A stretch of DNA of 16,345 nt. Origin: Phycisphaerae bacterium (lineage in GTDB: Bacteria; Planctomycetota; Phycisphaerae; JAAYCJ01). A program made the position numbers and the translations under genes. Location of the stretch: positions 1 to 16,345 of the forward strand of contig JAAZAW010000038.1 in assembly GCA_012514125.1 (NCBI GenBank). The letters are read 5' to 3'. Below, piece after piece: positions 8,243 through 15,138 of this stretch (its first letter is position 1; every line of letters starts with the position of its first letter). The notes below the pieces were generated by a model. It was not told the origin of the DNA. It did no database searches and saw only the letters and a list, made by a program, of their open reading frames with translations.

Positions 8243-9043
8243 ATGGCTTTAAAATTCAGTTTTCTCGGCAGCGGATCTCGCGGCAACTGTACGCTCGTGG
8301 AATCGGATCAATGGAAATTTCTGATCGACCTGGGCTTTAGTCTGCGACAGACCAGTGAAACCCTGCGATACTGCCAAACCGGCATCGAAAATCTCTCCGC
8401 CGCCATCATTACCCACACGCACGACGACCACATCAAAAAATCCACCGTCAAACGCCTGGCTTCGTCCAATGTCACCCTGTTTTGCCGAAACGAACATGAA
8501 TCACGCATCGGAAACTGGGAAGGCTTTAAATTACTCCGCGAAAAACACCTGGTCCGCCCCTATGCCGACAACAGTTTTGAAATGCTTCCCGGCGTAACGG
8601 TTCAACCGATCGCGGTTTCGCACGACTCACCGGCAACGCATGGCTTTGTCTTCGACTTCAAGACCGGAAACTCCCAATTTCGTTTCGTCTACGCCGCCGA
8701 TTGCGGTTTTCCTTCAACCGATGCCATTTCAAAGTTTATCCCCGACGCGGACCTCGTGGCTCTGGAATTCAATCACGATGAAGAAATGGAACGCCGCAGC
8801 GGCAGACCCTGGTTCCTCATCAACCGTGTCCTGGGCCCTCAAGGCCACCTCTCCAATCGTTCCGCCGCCAATCTCCTTGGCAAAACAAAATCAAAAAAAC
8901 TTCGCGGCGTCGTTCAGCTTCATCTAAGCCGAGACTGCAACCGGCCCGATCTGGCTATGACAGAAGCCCAAAATACACTCGGCTCGCTTCCGGTTCACCA
9001 AACCGCTCAGGACACCATAGGCCCGATCATCAATATCGCCTGA
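8243..9043 (+). CDS. walJ: Metallo-beta-lactamase-fold hydrolase, WalJ/YycJ type
   Basis: This is a 266-residue metal-dependent hydrolase of the WalJ/YycJ branch of the MBL-fold superfamily, cytoplasmic and probably acting on nucleic acid phosphodiesters. The Bacillus relative YycJ has been described as a nuclease. The N-terminal KFSFLGSGSRGN (4-15) is characteristic. Metal ligands visible are H58, H60, D62 and H63 (THTHDDH), H127 (SHDSPATHG) and D153 (AADCG). EFNHDEEM (175-182), GHLSNRSA (201-208) and HLSRDCNRPDLA (227-238) match the family's C-terminal signatures. ATG 8243 is preferred to ATG 8216: it matches the family start and gives a leader after the TATAAT at 8197-8202, though its own ribosome site is weak. 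In Firmicutes the gene sits with walKR; here no two-component genes are near. Its coding strand is strongly C-rich, opposite to what its direction would predict. It converges on exbD with 17 bases between stops. Confidence 0.9.
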   Translation: MALKFSFLGSGSRGNCTLVESDQWKFLIDLGFSLRQTSETLRYCQTGIENLSAAIITHTHDDHIKKSTVKRLASSNVTLFCRNEHESRIGNWEGFKLLREKHLVRPYADNSFEMLPGVTVQPIAVSHDSPATHGFVFDFKTGNSQFRFVYAADCGFPSTDAISKFIPDADLVALEFNHDEEMERRSGRPWFLINRVLGPQGHLSNRSAANLLGKTKSKKLRGVVQLHLSRDCNRPDLAMTEAQNTLGSLPVHQTAQDTIGPIINIA

Positions 9044-9060
9044 TATCACCTGACCGGCTT

Positions 9061-9558
9061 TTAATATCCTGCAAACACCACACTTTTATATTTTGCACGA
9101 ATGGCCGCATTATAGGCATTGACCACCTGGTCCCATACCACCTCAGGTTTGGCGGCAATAATCACCGGAGTGTTTTCATCAATACCGGGACGATCCTTCA
9201 ACGACATCAACAGCCGATACAAATCCTCAAAATCTTTCGCCAAATTCAGCGAAGAGGCATCGCCCTTGAGTGAAGTGCTCACGCGAATCACCGAAACCTG
9301 CCCCCCAGATGCAGGCTCCAGATAAATTCGGATCGGCACCACCGGCACCGCCCTCGCCTCAGAAGAGACCCCTATCGTTCGGGGCAACCTCGCCTCAAGC
9401 ACACCTTCCGGAAGGGTAAATGACGCCGTCACAATAAAAAAAATCAGCAGGTTGAACATGACGTCCATCATCGGCGTCAGGTTCAACGACCATGAAAACA
9501 CCCGACGAGATTTTCGCCGGCAAGTCCATCGCTCCGCAATTTTTTTCTCTTGCGTCAT
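9061..9558 (-). CDS. exbD: ExbD/TolR-family proton channel subunit, copy 2
   Basis: This 165-residue protein is anchored in the inner membrane by one N-terminal helix at about 27-47 (LTPMMDVMFNLLIFFIV and following) after a basic cytosolic tail. D32 is the membrane aspartate that carries protons in ExbD, TolR and MotB. The periplasmic domain runs from about 50 to 165 and ends with the family's VVNAYNAAIRAKYKSVVFAGY-like fold. ATG 9558 overlaps the stop of copy 1 by four bases (ATGA), so translation is probably coupled. It is the last gene of the unit. It differs clearly from copy 1 in sequence and has a longer region between the helix and the C-terminal fold, so the two are not a recent duplication. 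ExbD or TolR cannot be told apart from sequence alone. Confidence 0.93.
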   Translation of the reverse strand: MTQEKKIAERWTCRRKSRRVFSWSLNLTPMMDVMFNLLIFFIVTASFTLPEGVLEARLPRTIGVSSEARAVPVVPIRIYLEPASGGQVSVIRVSTSLKGDASSLNLAKDFEDLYRLLMSLKDRPGIDENTPVIIAAKPEVVWDQVVNAYNAAIRAKYKSVVFAGY

Positions 9559-10028
9559 TGCGTCTGTATCTCCGCCGCCGATGTCTCATCGCGCTCCGCC
9601 GCAATATGCACCGATGTAATTCCCGCGTTCGCAATAGCCTGAAGCACTTTTTCCATCTGCGAAAACTGCATATTTCGATCCGCTCTCAAAATGACCGTTC
9701 CATTCCCCGCCGAAAGTCCCGGCCCCACTCTCAGCAGCAAATCCACCAGCGCAGGCACATCGGCAACCAAATCCGCGTTTGCCTTGATCTTCCGAATCTG
9801 CCCCTGCGAATCACCAAATAAATTGATGACCAGTTGCTCCGGACGTTGAAGCTCCCTGGCTTGCGAATTCGTCGGTTCAGGCAACGAAATCGGATCACGC
9901 TGCGTATTGGTCAGATGCGAAGCCACCATGAAAAATACCAGCAACTGAAAAACAATATCAATCATCGGCGTCAGATTCAGACGTCCGGGAAACGCAGAAA
10001 ATCGACTTACCGAGCGTGGGACGGCCAT
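9555..10028 (-). CDS. exbD: ExbD/TolR-family proton channel subunit, copy 1
   Basis: This is a 157-residue biopolymer-transport protein. One N-terminal helix (LTPMIDIVFQLLVFFMV, about 19-35) contains D24, the proton-carrying aspartate, and is followed by a periplasmic domain ending near residue 157. Either of two starts fits. ATG 10028 is given here. TTG 10034, two codons upstream, has GGAG five bases before it and would overlap the exbB stop by four bases (TTGA), in the same style as the other junctions of this unit. The gene lies directly between exbB and the second exbD, so it is part of the same inner-membrane motor. Low identity to copy 2 suggests that the dimer in the complex may be a heterodimer. 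Confidence 0.93.
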   Translation of the reverse strand: MAVPRSVSRFSAFPGRLNLTPMIDIVFQLLVFFMVASHLTNTQRDPISLPEPTNSQARELQRPEQLVINLFGDSQGQIRKIKANADLVADVPALVDLLLRVGPGLSAGNGTVILRADRNMQFSQMEKVLQAIANAGITSVHIAAERDETSAAEIQTQ

Positions 10029-10030
10029 GT

Positions 10031-10816
10031 TCAAATAGTCTCCGCATCTTCATTTTTCTGCGTCATATCCCGAAGTTCCGCCACCGCAGCGGCATCGACA
10101 TTTCGAATCATCTCCAGCACCCTGCTCGCCGCTTGTGCCGACACCGCGTCGATCCGATTTCGAAACAACCCATACATCCCCAACGCCGGGATCGCGATAA
10201 TCAACCCCCAAAAGGTCGTCACCAGCGCAATGGAAATTCCTTCCGCAAGCTGATCGGCACGCGTCACTCCACCCTGCTGAGCCACCTCCGAGAGTGTATT
10301 GAACGCCAGAATAATTCCATAAACCGTCCCAAACAAACCGATCATCGGCGAAACATTCCCGATGATATTGAGATATTCAATTCGTCCCAACAACTTCGTC
10401 GCCTGTTCTTCCGTCGCTTCGATAATCGCATATTCCGCCGCTTCGTGACTGGTCGGCAGACTCTTGAGTCCACGGCTCACCACTTCACCCAGAAACGTCT
10501 CGTCCTGATGAGCAAAATCCCACGCCGCCCGAACGTCACCCCGCCGCATCGCACCCGAAATATCGTGCAGCAAATCTTTATTGAGCAATCGCGACGACCG
10601 TGTCCGCCACGCATGATCCAGAATCAACGCCAATGTAATCATGCTAAGCGGAATCAAAATTCCCCACGTAATAAATCCGCCGTCGCGAACAAATCGCTGA
10701 AAATAATCGATGGAAACCGTCTCGCCCGCTCCAGGAGTCTGCGCGATCACCACCGTCGGCACGACCGAAAGAATCCATCCCGAAATCAACCATCCGTAAA
10801 TTTTCGTTCCAGACAT
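10031..10816 (-). CDS. exbB: MotA/TolQ/ExbB proton channel family protein
   Basis: This is a 261-residue stator-type subunit that forms the proton channel with ExbD. The N-terminus, up to VVIAQTPG (about 1-28), reads as a signal peptide or extra helix, as in a subset of ExbB proteins with a periplasmic extension. Three membrane helices follow at about 48-67, 150-173 and 193-217. The conserved pore-lining segments are GNVSPMIGLFGTVYGII and ISIALVTTFWGLIIAIPAL, with the Thr residues expected in the proton path. A cytoplasmic loop of about 80 residues separates helices one and two, as usual. ATG 10816 follows GGAG; the gap from the upstream TPR gene is five bases. TolQ and ExbB cannot be separated here, because neither tolA/tolB/pal nor tonB is present in the window. 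Confidence 0.94.
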   Translation of the reverse strand: MSGTKIYGWLISGWILSVVPTVVIAQTPGAGETVSIDYFQRFVRDGGFITWGILIPLSMITLALILDHAWRTRSSRLLNKDLLHDISGAMRRGDVRAAWDFAHQDETFLGEVVSRGLKSLPTSHEAAEYAIIEATEEQATKLLGRIEYLNIIGNVSPMIGLFGTVYGIILAFNTLSEVAQQGGVTRADQLAEGISIALVTTFWGLIIAIPALGMYGLFRNRIDAVSAQAASRVLEMIRNVDAAAVAELRDMTQKNEDAETI

Positions 10817-10822
10817 CCGTTG

Positions 10823-11860
10823 TCACTCCTTCTCGTTCAGTAATTCCCTGGCCTGCTCGACCAGTTGAATCACCCGATAATCATTACTGCTATTAAACGT
10901 ATCGATCAACTCGGATCGAATACTTCGCGCATATCCCGATCGCCCCGCCTGCTCCGCCGCCTGCGCCGCGTAAAACAGCGCCTCCGGCACATAGCTGCTT
11001 GTGGGAAACTCAATCGCCACCCGCAAAAAACTCAAAGCCGCATGATCGAAATCTCCAGCCCCCAGTTCAGCCCTGCCCCGCCAATAAAACACCGCAGGCA
11101 GGTTCCTCCTGAACGATGTCGTGTATAATCGTTGAGTGACCCGAAGCACCGAGGCAGAATCACCGACCCCGACTTTTTTTTCCGCCCAGACGTCAAGCCA
11201 TGAACCAGGCTGATCGAATTTCTCAAAATCCTTCTCTTCCACCTCCGCCGACTGAATAGGCCTCGCCTCAGGCAACGCTTGCCGACATCCGAGCCGTTCA
11301 TAAAATTTCGCCAACGCCTCGCGAACCTTTCCCGAACGGCTTTCGTCCCTCGCCTTGACCAGCATCCCTCCCGCGCGTTCCAGTGCAACAGGCTCGTTCC
11401 TGATTTCACCCTGCGTCGGCGCCACCGTCAACACCCACTCCGGAATTTCCTTCGCCAGATCGATATAAATCTCCGCCGACGCATCCACCTGCCCCCTGCT
11501 CGCATACAACGACATCAGCCTTACACGAATCCATAAATTCCTCCACCCCGCTTTCCCCGTCTTCTGAGTCAACGCTTGACGATAAGACGCTATCGCCTGA
11601 TCATATTGTCGAAGCGATAAAAATTTCTCCCCCGAGTTAAGCTCCACCTGACCGTCCACCCGAATAATCGCAATATCGTCATACATAATCGTCCGGCGCC
11701 CCCCCTGCTTATCAAGCCCCTCAAGCCTGCCCTGCTTGAACGCCACAATCCTGACTCCCCGTATCGACTCCTGCGCCGACTTCAAAAAAATCGTATCCGC
11801 CCCCGCAAGGGTCGCCCAGCCGAGTACACCCAAAATCAAAAATAAAGTCGTCCGCTTCAT
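10823..11860 (-). CDS. Secreted TPR protein of the ExbB/ExbD/vWA cluster
   Basis: This 345-residue protein has a signal peptide (MKRTTLFLILGVLGWATLAGA, cut before D22). A small beta-rich N-terminal domain follows, from about 22 to 78 (DTIFLKSAQ through YDDIAIIRVDG). I associate this type of segment with secreted planctomycete TPR proteins. Then come TPR-like helices at about 79-130 (EKFLSLRQYDQAIASYRQAL) and again from about 255 to 345 (YWRGRAELGAGDFDHAALSF, SYVPEALFYAAQAAEQAG). It is probably a periplasmic adaptor for the motor. ATG 11860 is chosen because it overlaps the vWA stop by four bases (ATGA), follows GGAGGA and begins the signal peptide; upstream in-frame codons lie inside the vWA gene. 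In role it resembles CpoB/YbgF, the TPR partner of Tol systems, but it is not recognisably homologous from what I can see. Confidence 0.85.
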   Translation of the reverse strand: MKRTTLFLILGVLGWATLAGADTIFLKSAQESIRGVRIVAFKQGRLEGLDKQGGRRTIMYDDIAIIRVDGQVELNSGEKFLSLRQYDQAIASYRQALTQKTGKAGWRNLWIRVRLMSLYASRGQVDASAEIYIDLAKEIPEWVLTVAPTQGEIRNEPVALERAGGMLVKARDESRSGKVREALAKFYERLGCRQALPEARPIQSAEVEEKDFEKFDQPGSWLDVWAEKKVGVGDSASVLRVTQRLYTTSFRRNLPAVFYWRGRAELGAGDFDHAALSFLRVAIEFPTSSYVPEALFYAAQAAEQAGRSGYARSIRSELIDTFNSSNDYRVIQLVEQARELLNEKE

Positions 11861-12780
11861 TGCAATTGTTCCTCCGAAACAAATCGATACACCCCGCCCG
11901 TTTCTTCCGCAATTCGCCGCAAAACGCTTCCGCCCGACTCCATCACATACGCAATCGTATTGATCTTCACCTTGTGAAGCTTCGCCCACTCGATCATCTT
12001 ATCGGCGATATCACTCGCGAACACACCGTCGGTCAAAAGATAAATCAAATCGGGTTTTAATCCAAGCGACCGCTGGAATCCCCATCGCGGATCGGTCTGC
12101 CCGCGAGCCTGCACCGTATCAATAAAATCGAAATTAATTTTCTTATTCCTGTCCGTCGCCCAAACCAGTTCTTTCGCAGGCCCTTCCACAGGCTCACCCG
12201 AACTGAAAAAAATCACATGAAATTTCTGCATCGGCTCAAGCTCACCGATACTGCGCTTCATCTCCCGCTTAAGAGGCTCGATCGTATCGATCATACTTCC
12301 CGACCGATCCACCAGATAAACAATCGTATAGGCGTTTCCGCCGGATGCGAAAAATTTCGTCACCGGAGCCGCGGGAACCAACCGCGTCAAATCCCCACCG
12401 GGCATCGTCTTAAGCTCCGACGCCTTGCCCATATGACCCGCCAGTAAATCCTGAAACTCTGCCTGCGTCTCCTGTGACCGAATCACTGAAACGCGCTCCC
12501 TGGGCGTAAGCTCTTCGCGAAGATTTTTCGCCAGAGTCACCTCCCCGACTCGCTCAGGCGTTCGCTCGACCTTACGAAAAAGCGGTAATTGGGTCTCCAC
12601 TTTTCCCAGCCTGGCCTCCGGCACAATTTCAGGTTGTTCCGGCTTGACTTGATACGAAACCAGCACCACCGCCGAAAGCACGCCCAGCAACCCCAAATGA
12701 AATCCAATCGAAATCACCCAGGGCCAAAGCCTCGCCATCCGTCGCAGCCGAACCAAAAAACGTTTAGTTCGATAATTCAC
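11857..12780 (-). CDS. Inner-membrane vWA-domain protein with a TonB/TolA-like membrane helix
   Basis: This is a 307-residue protein. A basic N-terminal tail (1-18) leads into one membrane helix at about 19-42, giving an N-in topology. The helix contains S24-x3-H28-x6-L35, matching the spacing of Ser16, His20 and Leu27 in E. coli TonB. A proline- and charge-rich periplasmic stalk covers about 45-148. The von Willebrand A domain covers about 150-307 with a complete metal site: D158, S160 and S162 (DRSGS), T229 (GQTDP) and D251 (LLTDG). The start is GTG 12780, behind AAGGA ten bases upstream; ATG 12738 lacks a ribosome site and would remove the basic tail. It heads the tight part of the cluster (vWA, TPR, ExbB, ExbD, ExbD). 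A role as force-transmitting or ligand-binding arm of the motor is inferred. Confidence 0.88.
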   Translation of the reverse strand: MNYRTKRFLVRLRRMARLWPWVISIGFHLGLLGVLSAVVLVSYQVKPEQPEIVPEARLGKVETQLPLFRKVERTPERVGEVTLAKNLREELTPRERVSVIRSQETQAEFQDLLAGHMGKASELKTMPGGDLTRLVPAAPVTKFFASGGNAYTIVYLVDRSGSMIDTIEPLKREMKRSIGELEPMQKFHVIFFSSGEPVEGPAKELVWATDRNKKINFDFIDTVQARGQTDPRWGFQRSLGLKPDLIYLLTDGVFASDIADKMIEWAKLHKVKINTIAYVMESGGSVLRRIAEETGGVYRFVSEEQLQ

Positions 12781-12873
12781 AGATCATCATTCCTTACCGG
12801 CCAACTTCTTGTGACTTTCTTCTCTTGGCGCCTTGGCGGTTCAACTCTCTTCTCTTCCAACTTCCAACTCTTC
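12781..12873. repeat. Intergenic patch with dispersed-repeat-like and purine/pyrimidine text
   Basis: The 93 bases between lysA and the vWA gene hold cttggcgccttggcggttc (12824-12842) followed by a pyrimidine-rich run in which short units such as ccaactt and ctcttc recur. Text of the first kind, runs of cttggcg/cttggcggtt, occurs as a dispersed intergenic repeat in many unrelated bacterial genomes as I remember it; I cannot verify this here. No terminator hairpin with a T run is visible. The ribosome site of the vWA gene (AAGGA) lies at its left end. Confidence 0.35.
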
Positions 12874-14157
12874 TCACTCAAACACTTCCGCCTGAATCAA
12901 ATCCTGATATGTCTCACGCCGGCGAATCAGCCGCGTCAAATTCCCTTGCACCAGCACCTCCGCCGCTCGAGGCCGCGAGTTATACTGACTCGACATCGAA
13001 AATCCATACGCACCCGCCGTGAAAATCGCCATCAATTCCCCACGATTCACTCTCGGCAAATACCGATCATGCGCAAAACAATCGCCCGACTCGCAGATCG
13101 GCCCGACAACATCATATTTCTTCAGGTTCGGCAAATCAGGCCTTTCACTCCGCACCGGCGGCAACATTCCCTGAGCAATCTTCGTCGGCCAAATGAAATG
13201 AAACGCCTCATACAACGCAGGCCTGATCAAATCATTCATCCCCGCATCCACAATGGCAAATGATTTTTCTTCCGAATCCTTCTCAAACAGCACCTGCGTC
13301 ACCAGAATCCCGCTGTTGGCCGCGATCGAACGTCCAGGCTCCATAATAATCTTCAACCCCGAATTCTTGAGCAAAGGCACCATCGCCGCCGCATAGGTCG
13401 TACTCACCGGCGACTGGTCTTTCGTATAATCAGCCCCAAAACCTCCGCCAATATCGAGCGTATCGATCTCAAAACCGTCTTTCCGCAAACCATCGATAAG
13501 CCGAAGAACCTTCTCGATCGCCTCGATAAATGGCTCGGTGCTGTTAATCGGCGAACCAATGTGCAAATGAAGCCCCGTCATCCGCAAATAATCGTGCTTC
13601 GCGTATTTCTTCACGATTTCTTCCGCACGTTCAATCGCCACACCAAATTTACTGTGCTTTTTCCCCGTCGCCGTATATCGGTGGGTCTTCGGATCAATAT
13701 CCGGATTAATCCGAAGCGCCGCTCGAGAAACAATCTTTCGCTGAGCCGTAATCTTCTGCAAATTTTCAAGTTCCGGAACCGACTCGATATTGAACCATCC
13801 AAGCCCCGCGTCCAGCGCCTGATTGATCTCCGCATCGGTCTTGCCGACTCCCGCGTAAACCATCTTCGCCGGATCGCCTCCCGCCTGAATCCCGCGATAC
13901 AATTCTCCGCCCGAAACCACATCGAACCCCGCCCCCGCCGATGCCAGAAGCTTGCAGATATGCAAATTGCTGCAACTCTTGATCGAATAACAAATCAACG
14001 GATCAAGTTCGGCAAACGCATCCGCGATTCTCTTGTAATGGTTCACCAGCGTGCTGGCTGAATAAACATAACAAGGCGTCCCAACGTCACGAACAATCTG
14101 CTCGATCGAAACTTCTTCACAAAACAACTCGTTGTTACGGTACTGAAACAAATCCAT
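12874..14157 (-). CDS. lysA: Diaminopimelate decarboxylase
   Basis: This 427-residue PLP enzyme converts meso-diaminopimelate to L-lysine and CO2, the last step of lysine synthesis, in the cytoplasm. It has the fold-type III barrel plus C-terminal beta domain. The PLP lysine is K60 in YSIKSCSN, where most family members have YAxKAN. Further signatures are HLHIGSPI, DIGGGFG, EPGRS, VDAGMNDLIRPALYEA, CESGD (the active-site Cys-Glu region from the partner subunit) and GAYGFSMSSQYN near the C-terminus. The length is normal for the family. ATG 14157 follows AGAGGA five bases upstream. It lies 26 bases after a lipoprotein gene and 93 bases before the vWA gene, all on one strand, so co-transcription is likely. 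Arginine or ornithine decarboxylases of the same fold are less likely because the DapDC-type GMNDLIRPALYEA segment is intact. Confidence 0.95.
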   Translation of the reverse strand: MDLFQYRNNELFCEEVSIEQIVRDVGTPCYVYSASTLVNHYKRIADAFAELDPLICYSIKSCSNLHICKLLASAGAGFDVVSGGELYRGIQAGGDPAKMVYAGVGKTDAEINQALDAGLGWFNIESVPELENLQKITAQRKIVSRAALRINPDIDPKTHRYTATGKKHSKFGVAIERAEEIVKKYAKHDYLRMTGLHLHIGSPINSTEPFIEAIEKVLRLIDGLRKDGFEIDTLDIGGGFGADYTKDQSPVSTTYAAAMVPLLKNSGLKIIMEPGRSIAANSGILVTQVLFEKDSEEKSFAIVDAGMNDLIRPALYEAFHFIWPTKIAQGMLPPVRSERPDLPNLKKYDVVGPICESGDCFAHDRYLPRVNRGELMAIFTAGAYGFSMSSQYNSRPRAAEVLVQGNLTRLIRRRETYQDLIQAEVFE

Positions 14158-14183
14158 AATGTTCCTCTCTCTCGTTCTATGGT

Positions 14184-15092
14184 TTAACCTCGCCGATTAT
14201 TTTTTTCCTTCGCCGCTATCCCGATCCGCTCATAACACTCCGTATTCCTCCATCGTTGAAAATAATTCAACGCGTCAATCGCCTGCTTTTTGGCTTTGAT
14301 CGGTTGATTCATCACCATCAATAATTGGATATGATGATACCGAACCACCAATGCCTCAAACTCATCCCCCGGCGCAAATCCCATCGCCTCTACAAAAGTC
14401 GCACTTGCCGAAACAAAATCTTTCGGATCGAATCGCCCATGCAGGTTCCCCGCCAAAACCGCCGCCGCCCACCGAATTTCACGATCCGCCGATTCATCCC
14501 CAATCACATGATTCAAATGCGAAATCACCCGTTTCCGAGTCTCCGGCGCAAGCTTCCGCGGATACTCACTCCCGTAAAGCAACCCCAACGCCGTCGCCCA
14601 CGATCCCTGCCCCACCACATAAGTCCCCTGCTCGATCGCCGCCTCATCAAGGCGCTCCGCGAACTTCTTCGCCCGCTCCCAGATCGCCTCATCGCGATAG
14701 AGTAAATATCGAATCTTTTCACTCCCCCCAGGCCCCTGAGCCGGATATAAAATCGCCAACAAATCCGCAAGCTTATCGACCGGCGCCTGGGTCGCCAGAT
14801 AATAACTCCCCTGCCCGATACTCGTCGGCGTCTTCTCGCAAATATACAACCGAATAATCTGACTTTTTGAAAACGCACTCTGCTGTTTCTCGGTCAAATG
14901 AGGCTTAACCATCCCCGATTCCGGAATCTGCTCCGGAAATGCCTCATCCGCCGCCGCAAATCGAGGACGATCTCTAGGCCCGATCCGTTCCCATCGAAAC
15001 GTCTTCCAGTTAAACTCTTGGCTATCCGTTCCGCACCCCATCACGCCGACCATCACCGTCGCTATCAACATCCAGCATATATTTTTTCGCAT
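14184..15092 (-). CDS. Putative lipoprotein, helical, function unknown
   Basis: This is a 302-residue protein that I do not recognise. A lipoprotein signal ends in GVMGC with Cys20 as the acylated residue, so it should be anchored to a membrane outside the cytoplasm. After a polar stretch that includes FNWKTFRWERIGPRDRPRF, the rest, from about residue 65, is largely helical with TPR- or HEAT-like texture (EIRWAAAVLAGNLHGRFD, VVRYHHIQLLMVMNQPIKAK). ATG 15092 is chosen because TGGAGAG lies seven bases upstream and it gives a compact signal peptide; ATG 15113 has no ribosome site. It is the first gene of the probable unit with lysA and the motor genes. An envelope role fits the context but is only inferred. 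Confidence 0.8.
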   Translation of the reverse strand: MRKNICWMLIATVMVGVMGCGTDSQEFNWKTFRWERIGPRDRPRFAAADEAFPEQIPESGMVKPHLTEKQQSAFSKSQIIRLYICEKTPTSIGQGSYYLATQAPVDKLADLLAILYPAQGPGGSEKIRYLLYRDEAIWERAKKFAERLDEAAIEQGTYVVGQGSWATALGLLYGSEYPRKLAPETRKRVISHLNHVIGDESADREIRWAAAVLAGNLHGRFDPKDFVSASATFVEAMGFAPGDEFEALVVRYHHIQLLMVMNQPIKAKKQAIDALNYFQRWRNTECYERIGIAAKEKNNRRG

Positions 15093-15108
15093 AAAAGCGC
15101 TCTCCAGG

Positions 15109-15138
15109 ATCATAAATTTCAGTCCGTCGTCGTTTCAA
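15109..15138 (-). promoter_or_regulatory. Candidate promoter of the lipoprotein-lysA-motor unit
   Basis: On the minus strand, TTGAAA (15138-15133) and TATGAT (15114-15109), each five of six consensus bases, are separated by 18 bases, the same spacing as at 8116-8145. A start of transcription near 15102 would fall within the ribosome site of ATG 15092, which counts against it. Either the leader is almost absent or the true promoter lies further upstream in the gap. Confidence 0.3.

Noticed and set aside
9036..9063. Small dyad (ATATC-GCCT-GATAT) between walJ and exbD, considered as a two-way terminator
   Set aside because: The stem has five AT-rich pairs, overlaps the walJ stop, and has no T run on either side.
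10016..10843. Long open frame (275 codons) on the plus strand opposite exbB
   Set aside because: Its product is an Arg/Pro/His/Gln-rich low-complexity sequence with no family resemblance, and the opposite strand has a clear ExbB. The frame is open because the plus strand here is C/A-rich with few stop triplets.
12589..13263. Open frame of 224 codons on the plus strand across the lysA-vWA junction
   Set aside because: It is rich in Arg, Pro, His and Gln and spans parts of two real minus-strand genes; a compositional artefact.
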